In this document: piece by piece, positions 1 to 8,117 of the stretch
How positions within the stretch are numbered: position 1 is the first letter of the stretch
How the letters are laid out: each line of letters begins with the position of its first letter
Assembly: GCF_024137025.1 (NCBI RefSeq)
Contig: NZ_JAMYJR010000023.1
Location: 62,001 to 126,000 of the forward strand
DNA: 64,000 nucleotides
Source of the DNA: Paractinoplanes aksuensis
GTDB lineage: Bacteria; Actinomycetota; Actinomycetes; Mycobacteriales; Micromonosporaceae
Direction: 5' to 3'
Notes under the pieces: generated by a model
Databases searched by the model: none
Seen by the model: only the letters and a program-made list of their open reading frames with translations
Told to the model about the DNA's origin: nothing
Made by a program: the position numbers and the translations under genes

Positions 1-766
1 TCTTCTCGTCGGGCGAGAGGGCCAGCGCACCCCAGTGCTGGGTGTCGTTGCGGGCCTTCTCGTGGTCGTCGTCAAAGCTGACCTTGACCTCGATCAGCAG
101 GTCGAGGTCGTCGATCTTGCGATCGGCCTTCTCGGCGCCCTCGCGCACGGCCGGCAGCAGCGTGTCGGTGTAGAGCGCGTGACCCTTGCCGCTGGTGGTG
201 ATGAAGCCGTCGGCGATGCGGCCGGCCAGCCGGGTCGCGGCCGGGCCGGAGGCGCCGATGTAGACCGGGACCGGCGTCTCGGGCTTGTCGTAGATGGTGG
301 CGTTCTCGGTGCGGTAGAACTGCCCCTCGTACGTGACCCGGTCTTCCGACCACAGCTTCTGGATCAGCAGCACGGCCTCCTTGAGGCGGGCGAACCGCTC
401 CTTGCCGTCGGGCCACTGCAGGCCCAGCGGCACCTCGTTGAGCGACTCGCCCGAGCCGACGCCCAGGATCGCCCGGCCCGGCGCCAGGCAGCCGAGCGTG
501 GCGAACGCCTGGGCGACCACGGCCGGGTGGTAGCGGAACGTGGGGGTCAGCACGCTGGTGCCGATCAGCACCCGCTCGGTCCGGGCGGCCAGCGCGCCCA
601 GCCACGGCAACGCGGCCGGGGCGTGCCCGCCGTCGTGCCGCCACGGCTGCAGGTGGTCGCTGACGAAGACCGAGTCGAAGCCCAGCTCCTCGGCCAGCAC
701 CCCGTACTTGAGCAGTTCCGCCGGCGGGAACTGCTCCGCCGAAGCCTTGTACCCGAACCGAATCAT
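1..766 (-). CDS. fgd: F420-dependent glucose-6-phosphate dehydrogenase (3' end outside window)
   Basis: This enzyme oxidises glucose-6-phosphate to 6-phosphogluconolactone and reduces coenzyme F420 in the cytosol, supplying F420H2. The first 255 residues are visible and follow the FGD pattern closely: GYKASAEQF at the N-terminus, SDHLQPWRHDGGHAP carrying the expected His38 and Trp42, GTSVLTPTFRYHPAVVAQAF, and GVGSGES containing the active-site glutamate. The fold is a luciferase-like monooxygenase barrel. The ATG is at 766-764. The gene lies 10 nt downstream of the sigma-factor fusion gene on the same strand, so cotranscription is likely. The C-terminal quarter lies beyond base 1. Family assignment is strong; the exact substrate rests on known FGD1 similarity. 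Confidence 0.93.
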   Translation of the reverse strand, partial: MIRFGYKASAEQFPPAELLKYGVLAEELGFDSVFVSDHLQPWRHDGGHAPAALPWLGALAARTERVLIGTSVLTPTFRYHPAVVAQAFATLGCLAPGRAILGVGSGESLNEVPLGLQWPDGKERFARLKEAVLLIQKLWSEDRVTYEGQFYRTENATIYDKPETPVPVYIGASGPAATRLAGRIADGFITTSGKGHALYTDTLLPAVREGAEKADRKIDDLDLLIEVKVSFDDDHEKARNDTQHWGALALSPDEK

Positions 767-776
767 GAAGCCGACT

Positions 777-2582
777 CTAACCCGCGGCCTTGTACGCCTT
801 CCCGGCCTCCGTCGGGCTGTCGCCGTCCTTGTACAGACCGAAATCGACACTGTCCCCCACAGCGGGCAAACCGAACCAGGCGTAGCGCTCGACGAACGAC
901 CGCTTCTGCATGCCCTTGGTGCTGCCGTTGATGAACGTGACCAGCTGGGCCTGGGTCGGGTACTTCGGGGTGCCGCTGAAGTTCATCAGGCCGTACTCGG
1001 TGACCCAGATGGGCTTGTTGTAGCGCTTGTGCACGGCGTCGACGTAGCCCAGGAACTGGTTGATCGACGCGCTGGAGAAGTCCGAGCCGTACCAGTGCAG
1101 GGTGATGAAGTCGACGCGGTAGCCCTTCTGCTCGGCCCCGGTCATGAACCGGTCGAGCCAGCCGCCCTTGGTGTCGCCGCCGAACGCGACGGCGGGGCTG
1201 CCCAGTCGCTGGCCGGTCGCCTCGAGCTTGGGCCACGCGTCGAGGGCGGCTTCGACGGTCATGTTGGCCTGGCCGCCCATGTCGGGCTCGTTGAAGCCGA
1301 GCAGGACGTCGCCCTCCTTCTTGGCCTCGGCCAGGGTGGCGTCGGTGACGTTCTTCTGACCCCAGATCATCGGGACGAACTCGACGTCGGCCGGGCCGGG
1401 CATGCTGCGGTTGGTCGACGACCAGTTGTAGTACCAGGCGGCGCCGACGTCGTCGAGGGCGGGCTCGGCCGCGGCGAACTCCCAGACGCCGACGCCCTTC
1501 TTCTTGCTCGCCTTGGCCGTGATCACCACGGGAGCCTTGGTGGTCGGCTTGGGCGTCGGCTTCTTGGTCGTCGGGGTGGGCGTCGGCTTCTTCGACGGGG
1601 TGGGCTTGGCGCTGGTGGGGGTGGCCCTGGGGGCGACGACGGCCGCGGTGACCGGCGGCGGGGCGTCGGGCTGCTGGGTCACGACCACGGCGGCGGCGCC
1701 ACCGGCCACCGCTGTGGTCGAGAGCGCGGCCGTCAGCACCTTGCGGGACAGGCTGAAGCCGACCTTGGCCGCGACGTGCTTGGCGCTGAACGCGGCGCCG
1801 GCCTTGACGGCGACCCCTTTCGTCACCAGGCCGGCGGGCAGCGGGACCAGGGCCATGCCGGCCAGGAGGCGCTCGGCCGCCACTAACCCGTTCCAGGCCG
1901 GGGAGCAGTAGCGGCACTCGCGGGTGTGGCGGGCGATGCGCTTGCGCCAGAGCGGGCTGGGCCGCCCGTCCCACTCGGCGGTGAGCGTCTGCAGGTCGGG
2001 GCAGGGCGGCGTGGCGACCAGCGACCGCACCACGACCCGAGCCGTCTCGAGCTGGCCCTTCATGCGCTGGATGCGCACGGCCGCGTGCTGGCGGGTCACC
2101 TCGGTGGCCTCGACGATCTCGTCGCGGGTCAGCTCGCCCGACGCCTCGAGCCACCACAGCGCGAGCAACTCGCGGTTGTCCTCGTCGAGCCAGCGGGTCG
2201 CCTCGGCGGTCTCGCGGCGCTGGCCGCTGAGCTCGAGCCGGGTGATGGCCAGATCGGTGAAATCGGCCCCGGGGTCGCGGACGTCCTCGTGCAGCAGCGT
2301 CTCGGGGGCGCCGCGCCGGGCCCGGAACCGCTCGCGCACCTGGCGCACGGTGATCGCCACCAGCCAGGACCGGAACGCCTCGGGCTCGCGCAGGTCGCCC
2401 AGGTTGCGCAGCACCCGCAGCATCACGTCCTGCACCACGTCGTCGACGTCGGCGTGACCCTCGAGCGCCCGCCCGACGATCGTGTAGACCAGCGGCAGGT
2501 AGCCGGCGACCAGCCGGTCGACCGCCACCGGATCGCCCGCGCGCGCGGCCATCACGATCGTGATGTCGGGTTGTTCCGCCAT
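777..2582 (-). CDS. ECF sigma factor fused to zinc finger, TM helix and extracellular glycoside hydrolase core
   Basis: This 601-aa protein is a sigma factor joined to its own membrane sensor. Residues about 8-90 are sigma region 2 and 125-190 region 4. Residues 211-245 hold an anti-sigma-like zinc-finger motif (H219, C223, C226 in HTRECRYC). A hydrophobic span is at about 283-302. A Thr/Pro/Lys-rich linker runs from 305 to 355, and residues 362-601 match the Glyco_hydro_cc (GH128-like) barrel with both expected catalytic glutamates (E432 in GFNEPD, E529 in WVTEYG). The ATG at 2582 is preferred over the longer TTG-type frame because GGGAAGG lies just upstream. ECF groups with C-terminal sugar-binding or hydrolase extensions (ECF53-like) are known in Actinobacteria. 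Inference: the outer domain senses or cuts a beta-glucan and controls release of the sigma part. Confidence 0.88.
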   Translation of the reverse strand: MAEQPDITIVMAARAGDPVAVDRLVAGYLPLVYTIVGRALEGHADVDDVVQDVMLRVLRNLGDLREPEAFRSWLVAITVRQVRERFRARRGAPETLLHEDVRDPGADFTDLAITRLELSGQRRETAEATRWLDEDNRELLALWWLEASGELTRDEIVEATEVTRQHAAVRIQRMKGQLETARVVVRSLVATPPCPDLQTLTAEWDGRPSPLWRKRIARHTRECRYCSPAWNGLVAAERLLAGMALVPLPAGLVTKGVAVKAGAAFSAKHVAAKVGFSLSRKVLTAALSTTAVAGGAAAVVVTQQPDAPPPVTAAVVAPRATPTSAKPTPSKKPTPTPTTKKPTPKPTTKAPVVITAKASKKKGVGVWEFAAAEPALDDVGAAWYYNWSSTNRSMPGPADVEFVPMIWGQKNVTDATLAEAKKEGDVLLGFNEPDMGGQANMTVEAALDAWPKLEATGQRLGSPAVAFGGDTKGGWLDRFMTGAEQKGYRVDFITLHWYGSDFSSASINQFLGYVDAVHKRYNKPIWVTEYGLMNFSGTPKYPTQAQLVTFINGSTKGMQKRSFVERYAWFGLPAVGDSVDFGLYKDGDSPTEAGKAYKAAG

Positions 2583-2743
2583 TGTCCAACCTTCCCGAGG
2601 GACGTCCCGTGCCGATGGCCGACCGGCCACGGGAAGGGAGACGCCCAAGCCGCCCCTGGATAACACGTTTTTCCGCGATGATCAGTTGAGCGGTGCGCTG
2701 CAGGCCACGATTAACCCCCGGGCGGAGCGGGAACCACAAGACC

Positions 2744-3136
2744 ATGCGTATGACAGTCCGGCTGGATCTGCCTCGTGAAGCGGGAAGCGTGCCCACCGTT
2801 CGCCGGCTGCTGCGCTCGACCCTCGCCGTCCTGCACATCGACCACGAGGCCCAGGACGATCTCGAGATCGCGGTCACCGAGGCGTGCTCCAACGTCGTGC
2901 GACATGCCGCCGGCACCGAGATGTTCGAGGTCTGCCTGGACGTGGCCGAGAACCACTGCTCGATCGACGTGCGCGACAACGGCCCCGGGTTCGACCCGGA
3001 CAAGGTCGGGCCGTCGCAGGAGAGCAGCGAGAGCGGGCGCGGGCTCGAGCTGATCAAGGCTCTGGCCGAGAACGTCCGCATGCACTCCGTAACGAGGAGC
3101 GGCAGCTTGATCCACTTCGAGAAGTCGTTCGCGTAG
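2744..3136 (+). CDS. RsbW/SpoIIAB-like anti-sigma factor ATP-binding protein
   Basis: This 130-aa protein is a stand-alone GHKL ATPase domain of the HATPase_c_2 type, the family of anti-sigma and anti-anti-sigma kinases. The N-box is at residues 46-54 (EACSNVVRH, Asn50), the G1 box is DNGPGF at 78-83 and the G2 box is GRGLELI at 98-104. The start at 2744 gives MRMTVRL; an ATG two codons later is equally possible. It is followed 101 nt downstream by a PP2C-type phosphatase, the normal partner in partner-switching systems, and is divergent from the sigma-factor fusion gene. No STAS antagonist is visible nearby, so its target is unknown. Confidence 0.85.
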   Translation: MRMTVRLDLPREAGSVPTVRRLLRSTLAVLHIDHEAQDDLEIAVTEACSNVVRHAAGTEMFEVCLDVAENHCSIDVRDNGPGFDPDKVGPSQESSESGRGLELIKALAENVRMHSVTRSGSLIHFEKSFA

Positions 3137-3237
3137 GCACCTCGTGCCGGGGGCAAGGGGGCACCGCTTATGATGCTTGCTCCGCTGCAACTATTGCCTG
3201 CAGTCGTCTTGAGTCGTCTACATGGAGAGGAGTTCGA

Positions 3238-4380
3238 GTGTCCGTCCGTCCGGCTTCCGTCGGCTCGTTCCTGCGCGCAGCGCCGCCCGACCGTCTTCCC
3301 GAGGTGGCGGCCCAGCATCTGCGCACCTGGTTTCCGGTCGACAACGTGGAAGTGTTCCTCAGCGACCTGACCATGAGCGCGCTCTGGCCGGTCCTCGATC
3401 CCGAGGCCGCCCCCGGCGGTTCGTTCGCGCAGCGGTGCTTCGGCAGTCAGCAGGCGGTCATCAGCGGCGGGGCGGGCGAGGTGCTGCTTCCGCTCACCAC
3501 CTGGGGCGACCGCCTCGGCGTCCTGCGCATCCAGCTCAGCGTGGGCGACGCCCGGGAGCATCTGACCGAGTTCACCGCCGTGGCCGACGAGCTGGCCCTG
3601 GCCCTGCGGGCCGCCGACAAGGACACCGACCGCTACCGCCAGGTGGTCCGCCGGCAGCGCCTGACCATGGCCGCCGAGTTGCAGTGGGAACTGCTGCCCG
3701 GCCGCTCGCTGGGCGGCGAGCGGTTCCGCCTGGCCGGTCAGCTCGAGCCCGCGTACGCGATGTACGGCGACCACTACGACTGGTCCGTCACCGACGACCG
3801 GCTCACCATCACCGTGCTCAACGGCGACGGCGACGGCATCGAGGCCGCCCTGCTGACCACGGTCGCGGTCAACGCCATGCGCAACGCCCGCCGCTCCGGG
3901 GCCAACATCGTCGAACAGGCCGAACTTGCCTCCGACGCCATCTATTCGCGCTACGGCGGCAACTCGCACCTGGCCACCCTGCTGCTCGAGATCGACCTGA
4001 CCGGCGGCACCGTCGAGGCGGTCGACGCCGGGTCGCCCAAGGCGCTGATCGCGCGTGAGGGCGATATCGTCCCGGTCAGTTTGGAACAACAGTTGCCACT
4101 GGGAATGTTCGGCGACAGTCGTTACGAGACGCAGAAATTCCAGCTCGATGCGGGCGCCCGGCTGCTCGTGGTCAGCGACGGCGTGCACGAGGCGGCACCC
4201 GGCGGAAAACCCCCGTACGGTGATTCCGCCCTGCTCAGCGCGTTGCGCAGGACGCGGTTACAGCCGCCGACCGAGGCGGTGGGTACGGTGATCCGGGCCT
4301 TGCGGGACTACCACGAAGGCACCGACCCGGCGGACGACGCAGTGATCATCTGCCTGGATTGGCTCCGCCGCACGGCATGA
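3238..4380 (+). CDS. SpoIIE/RsbU-like PP2C-family protein phosphatase
   Basis: This 380-aa protein has a GAF-like N-terminal half (about 25-125) and a C-terminal PP2C_SIAB domain (about 150-378). Such enzymes dephosphorylate STAS anti-anti-sigma factors. Visible motifs are GDHYDW at 177-182, VVSDGVHEA near 310-320, and ADDAVIICL near the end. The usual GDVxGHG metal-binding motif reads LNGDGDG at 194-200, so the expected aspartate is Asn195, and activity may be altered. The GTG start at 3238 is supported by GGAGAGG seven bases upstream. It is probably expressed with the upstream anti-sigma-like kinase. Family confidence is high; catalytic competence is uncertain. Confidence 0.85.
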   Translation: MSVRPASVGSFLRAAPPDRLPEVAAQHLRTWFPVDNVEVFLSDLTMSALWPVLDPEAAPGGSFAQRCFGSQQAVISGGAGEVLLPLTTWGDRLGVLRIQLSVGDAREHLTEFTAVADELALALRAADKDTDRYRQVVRRQRLTMAAELQWELLPGRSLGGERFRLAGQLEPAYAMYGDHYDWSVTDDRLTITVLNGDGDGIEAALLTTVAVNAMRNARRSGANIVEQAELASDAIYSRYGGNSHLATLLLEIDLTGGTVEAVDAGSPKALIAREGDIVPVSLEQQLPLGMFGDSRYETQKFQLDAGARLLVVSDGVHEAAPGGKPPYGDSALLSALRRTRLQPPTEAVGTVIRALRDYHEGTDPADDAVIICLDWLRRTA

Positions 4381-4445
4381 TTTCGGCCGCGGCCGGGTAG
4401 GGGCACTGCGCAGCCGAGCACGTCCGACGGACAGGAATTGCCGCC

Positions 4446-4904
4446 ATGGATCGGGTCACCGACGTCGCCGCCGCCGTCGAGTCGACGGTGGACGCGCTGA
4501 CGGGCGTGCTCGACGCCGCCGATCAGGCGCAGAACCCCAGCGTGCCGCCGGCCCAGCTGCGGGTGCTGTCGATCATCGCGCAGAACCAGCACACGAACAT
4601 GAGCCGGCTCGCCGAGGCGCTCGAAGTGGTGCCGTCGTCGGCGAGCCGGCTGTGCGACCGGCTCGAGGCCACCGGGCTGCTGCGCCGGGTGCCCGACCCG
4701 CGCGACCGCCGCGAGGTGCGGCTGCTGCTCACCTCGTCGGCCCGCAAACTGCTCGACCAGTTGCGCGAACGCCGCCGCGCGGCCCTGGCCGACGTGCTCG
4801 ACCGCATGTCGGCCGGCGACCGTCAGGAGCTGGTGCACGCGTTGCGCGCCTTTGCCGACGCGGCCGGCGGCGAGGCCGGCAACGAAGCCTTGCGTACGGC
4901 GTGA
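4446..4904 (+). CDS. MarR-family transcriptional regulator
   Basis: This 152-aa winged-helix DNA-binding protein probably acts as a dimeric repressor. The recognition helix and wing are visible as VVPSSASRLCDRLEATGLL followed by RRVPDPRDRREVRLLL (about 62-97), the classic MarR signature. The flanking helices at both ends would form the dimer interface. AGGAAT lies upstream of the ATG. It stands alone downstream of the PP2C gene, 65 nt away, with no obvious target gene next to it. Its ligand cannot be told from sequence. Confidence 0.88.
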   Translation: MDRVTDVAAAVESTVDALTGVLDAADQAQNPSVPPAQLRVLSIIAQNQHTNMSRLAEALEVVPSSASRLCDRLEATGLLRRVPDPRDRREVRLLLTSSARKLLDQLRERRRAALADVLDRMSAGDRQELVHALRAFADAAGGEAGNEALRTA

Positions 4905-5036
4905 GTCGCTTAGCCGCGGGCAGTCCGGCCCGCGGCGCCTCGCGCACATAGCCGCACGTCGGCCCACTTTGCGGCGCCTTGCTTAGGTGCGGGCCCGCCC
5001 TTTCCCGGCCGGACGCAATTCAGCGCCCGTGGCCGG

Positions 5037-5390
5037 TCAGTGACCGTTCGCGGCGCGGTATGCCTGCGTCACGCTCTGTGGAATACGGCCGCGCTCGGAA
5101 ATCTGATGCCCGTTGGCCGTGGCCCACTCGCGGATCTGGCGATTCTCGTCGCGGGAACCGGCCGTGCGACCGCCCGGAGCACCCGGACGCCGCGGTGAGA
5201 CCCGGGCCGCGGCCCGGCCCAGCCGGGTGCCCGCGTTGATGTACGGATCCAGGGCCTTACGCAGTTTCCCCGCGTTGGCCTCGGAAAGGTCGATCGTGTA
5301 GTTAATACCGTCCAGACTGAAGTCGACCGTGCGATCGGCCTTCTTTCCGTCCAGATCGTCGATCAGAGTGGTGATTACCTGGCGCGCCAT
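5037..5390 (-). CDS. lsr2: Lsr2 family nucleoid-associated DNA-bridging protein
   Basis: This 117-aa protein is an H-NS-like xenogeneic silencer that binds AT-rich DNA and bridges it. The N-terminal oligomerisation domain starts MARQVITTLIDDLDGKKAD. The C-terminal DNA-binding domain reads IREWATANGHQISERGRIP and contains the RGR AT-hook-like motif that enters the minor groove. The start at 5390 is chosen because it gives the standard Lsr2 N-terminus; the longer frame adds an unrelated 41 residues. The gene is monocistronic. The bases upstream (5440-5515) are AT-rich for this genome, which fits autoregulation, but that is inference. Confidence 0.95.
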   Translation of the reverse strand: MARQVITTLIDDLDGKKADRTVDFSLDGINYTIDLSEANAGKLRKALDPYINAGTRLGRAAARVSPRRPGAPGGRTAGSRDENRQIREWATANGHQISERGRIPQSVTQAYRAANGH

Positions 5391-5578
5391 GACGACTCCC
5401 GAGTCCATCCGACCAACCGCGCCCAAGTGTTGCTCGCCACTGCCTTCGGGCGCAATAGTCGAGGGCATATTCGCATTCTTTGCGTCCCCACTATAGAAAA
5501 CGCGGCGCGACATTCACCGGAATCACCGTGGAAAGCTCGGCTTGGCCGGGCGGCCGGGCATCACCTAGTGTCGCTGGC

Positions 5579-6007
5579 ATGGACCGCGACGCCGACTGGC
5601 AGGAACAGCGACGGCAGGCCATCGCCGGTCACGCCGCCGCGCTCGAGGCCGGCCGGGCGGCCGAGGCCCGGGAGGCGTCGGCCCTGATCGACGACTTCGT
5701 GCGCCGGGCCGCCGAGCGCGGTTTGACACCAAATATCCTGATGGCTCGAACCTTCGACGGCCGGGCCACGTATCGAACCCATGTGCGTGGCTGGTATCTG
5801 AAGTCCAACCGTTCCGTCGCTGTGGGCGACGACGGGGAGTACTACGTGCTGACCGTGCCGGCCTCGTTGCGGGCCCGCTTCACCGGGGCCGAGCTCACTC
5901 CCAGCACGCCCCGGCTGATCGTCGGCGCGGGCGGCGGTGACGGCGAGACGGTGCCGCTGCGGCAGTTGCTCGACCAGCGGCTCGAGGCGGGGGTCTCCTG
6001 GCCTTGA
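5579..6007 (+). CDS. Conserved hypothetical protein, translationally coupled to the carboxypeptidase
   Basis: This 142-aa soluble protein has no family that I can name with certainty. The N-terminal 45 residues are Ala/Arg/Glu-rich and helical. The middle (about 60-100) has a small beta-rich segment with YRTHVRGWYLKSN and VGDDGEYYVLTVP, and the C-terminus reads ETVPLRQLLDQRLEAG. Its TGA overlaps the TTG start of the following D,D-carboxypeptidase gene (TTGA at 6004-6007), so the two are translationally coupled. No signal peptide or membrane span is visible. Confidence 0.75.
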   Translation: MDRDADWQEQRRQAIAGHAAALEAGRAAEAREASALIDDFVRRAAERGLTPNILMARTFDGRATYRTHVRGWYLKSNRSVAVGDDGEYYVLTVPASLRARFTGAELTPSTPRLIVGAGGGDGETVPLRQLLDQRLEAGVSWP

Positions 6008-7254
6008 TCCGCCGCTCCCTGGCCGCGCTCGGCGTGGCGCTCTTGACCGTTCCTCTCTCCTCCCCCGCCGAGGCCGCAGCTGCTTTGCCGGGCGCTGCCC
6101 GCGCGCGGGTGGACGTGCCCTGCCCCAAGCCGAAGGTCGCGCCGCCGCCAAACCGGCCGCCCCGCCCCGTGCCGCCGCCGGACGACCCGGTGGGCAGCGC
6201 GATCGGCGGCGACACGCTCGCCACCCACGGCCTGGTCATCCCGGCCGGAGCCAAGCCGCCGCCCGCCGTCACGGCCACCACGTGGATGGTCGCCGACCTC
6301 GACACCGGTGAGGTGCTGGGCGGCTGCGGCCCGCACGTCTTCCAGACCCCGGCCAGCGTCCAGAAGACCCTGCTGGCCGCCACTGTGATCGACAAGCTGA
6401 ACCCGAAACAGAAGATCACCGTCGCTCGTAGTGACCTGAACATCGAGCCCGACAGCTCGGCGGTCGGCCTGCTCGTCGGCGGCCAGTACTCGATCTCGAC
6501 GCTGTGGCTGGGCCTGATGCTCAACTCGGGCAACGACGCCGCCAACGCCCTGGCCCGGCTGGCCGGTGGCGGCGGCGCCGACGGCGTGGCCAGAACCGTG
6601 GCCGCCATGAACGCCAACGCCCGGCGCCTCGGCGCGTACCAGACCCACGCCGTCACCCCGTCCGGCCTGGATGGGCCGGGCCAGTTCACCAGCGCGTACG
6701 ACCTGGCCCTGATCGCCCGGGTCTGTTTCGCCAACGCCGACTTCCGCCGCTACGTACTCACGAGAAGCGCACAGATGCCCGCCCAGCCCAAGCTGAAAAA
6801 GGGCGGCTTCCAGTTCCAGAACGAGAACAAGCTGGTCTACAACTACCCGGGCGCGCTGGGCGGCAAGACCGGCTTCACCACGGTGGCCCGCCACAGCTAC
6901 GTCGGCGCCGCCAAACGCAACGGCCGCACGCTGGTGGTCACCCTGCTCGGCGCCGAGGCCCGCCCCCAACGCGGCTGGCAGCAGGGCGCCGCCCTGCTCG
7001 ACTGGGGCTTCGCCCTCCCCAAGGACGAGTCGGTGGGCAAGCTCGTCTCCCCCGACGACCTCGCCCCGAGCCCGTCCCCCATCCCGAAACCCGCCGCCCC
7101 CAAATCGGCGGTCAGCGGAGCCGAGGCCGACGACTCGTCCCAGCCGATGTCTTTCCTCGCAGCCGGCACGGTAGCCCTGGTATTGGCCGTAGCTCCCCTT
7201 CTGCTCCTGCTGACCCAGCGCCGCCGCCGACGCCCGGGCCGCCGCCAGCCCTGA
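6004..7254 (+). CDS. D-alanyl-D-alanine carboxypeptidase (peptidase S11, PBP5-like)
   Basis: This 416-aa enzyme trims the terminal D-Ala from peptidoglycan pentapeptides outside the membrane. It has a signal peptide (residues 1-25), then a Pro-rich stretch (about 40-62). The serine protease motifs are in order: SVQK (SxxK, about 119-122), SGN in LNSGNDAANAL (about 178), and KTG in GGKTGFTTVARHSY (about 290). A C-terminal hydrophobic span (about 384-405) followed by RRRRRPGRR is a stop-transfer anchor. The TTG start at 6004 overlaps the preceding stop codon. Length and motif order fit actinobacterial DacC/DacB-type enzymes. Confidence 0.92.
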   Translation: MIRRSLAALGVALLTVPLSSPAEAAAALPGAARARVDVPCPKPKVAPPPNRPPRPVPPPDDPVGSAIGGDTLATHGLVIPAGAKPPPAVTATTWMVADLDTGEVLGGCGPHVFQTPASVQKTLLAATVIDKLNPKQKITVARSDLNIEPDSSAVGLLVGGQYSISTLWLGLMLNSGNDAANALARLAGGGGADGVARTVAAMNANARRLGAYQTHAVTPSGLDGPGQFTSAYDLALIARVCFANADFRRYVLTRSAQMPAQPKLKKGGFQFQNENKLVYNYPGALGGKTGFTTVARHSYVGAAKRNGRTLVVTLLGAEARPQRGWQQGAALLDWGFALPKDESVGKLVSPDDLAPSPSPIPKPAAPKSAVSGAEADDSSQPMSFLAAGTVALVLAVAPLLLLLTQRRRRRPGRRQP

Positions 7255-7401
7255 AGCGAATTACCGAGGCGGCCGTGGCTGTCTGTGGATAACTCGGCTC
7301 CTCAATTTGGCCCGGGGCCTATCTTTTTGCCCATGCCCCTTGGCGGGTGGGGGCTAGGGATGGCGGGCCGAACGGCAGCAAGATCGGGAAAGGGCCAGGC
7401 C

Positions 7402-7917
7402 TCAGGGAAGCTGCCAGCCTGACCAGAGCAGGCCGAAGACCCAGATGACGGCGACGGCCAGGGCGGCCGTGAACTCGATGAGCAGGGCCAGGCCGGCCGC
7501 GGCAACCGCGCCCTTGGTCGAGGGCCAGGCCCGGCCGGGGCCCAGGCGCATGCGTTCGACCAGGTAGATGCCGAGCACGAAGCCCAGCGGCAGGCCGATC
7601 ACCGGGACCACGAAGAAGCCGATGACGCCGAGCAGGCCGCCGGCCAGCAGGGCCGAGTTGGGGACGCCGGCGTTCTTCAGGCGGCGGCCCGGGGCCATGT
7701 ATTTGATCAGGGTGCCGAGCAGAGCCACGGCAGTCGCGACGCCGAAGGTCAGCCAGCGGACGGCGCCGCTGCCCTCGCCCAGCGCGGCCCACAGCAGCAC
7801 GCCGCCCCAGCTCAGCAGCAGACCGGGCAGGACCGGCACCACGACCCCGACGACGCCCACGGCGATCGCCAGGCCGGCGATCAGGTTGATCACCCATCCG
7901 CTGTCGGTCAGACCCAT
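7402..7917 (-). CDS. DUF456 domain-containing membrane protein
   Basis: This 171-aa integral membrane protein has about four or five hydrophobic segments. The glycine-rich repeats VVGVVVPVLPGLLLSWGGVLLWA and LLGVIGFFVVPVIGLPLGFVLGIYLVE are typical of DUF456; function is unknown. The start at 7917 (MGLTDSGW) is preferred because the longer reading frame adds 43 residues without membrane or family character. It is convergent with the carboxypeptidase gene and divergent from a FliA-like sigma factor gene 200 nt away. Confidence 0.85.
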   Translation of the reverse strand: MGLTDSGWVINLIAGLAIAVGVVGVVVPVLPGLLLSWGGVLLWAALGEGSGAVRWLTFGVATAVALLGTLIKYMAPGRRLKNAGVPNSALLAGGLLGVIGFFVVPVIGLPLGFVLGIYLVERMRLGPGRAWPSTKGAVAAAGLALLIEFTAALAVAVIWVFGLLWSGWQLP

Positions 7918-8117
7918 GCGCCCAAGGTGCCAGCCTGACGCACCCAGCGAAAAGGGGCAGGCCGGAAATCTCAACCAACCCACAGGCGGGACCGATGGAA
8001 AGGCGTCCGGGAAACCCGCTGTGACTACAACCTTCGCGCACCCCAAAGCGACTCCAACGGGACCCGTCCCCTCCCGAATCTCCCTGTGTACGCCGGAGAG
8101 CCACGAGGGGAAATCAC

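Noticed and set aside
763..4188. Very long minus-strand open frame (1141 codons) spanning fgd start to the PP2C gene
   Set aside because: It is antisense to well-supported genes on both strands and its translation is low-complexity Arg/Gly/Pro; a shadow of GC-rich coding DNA.
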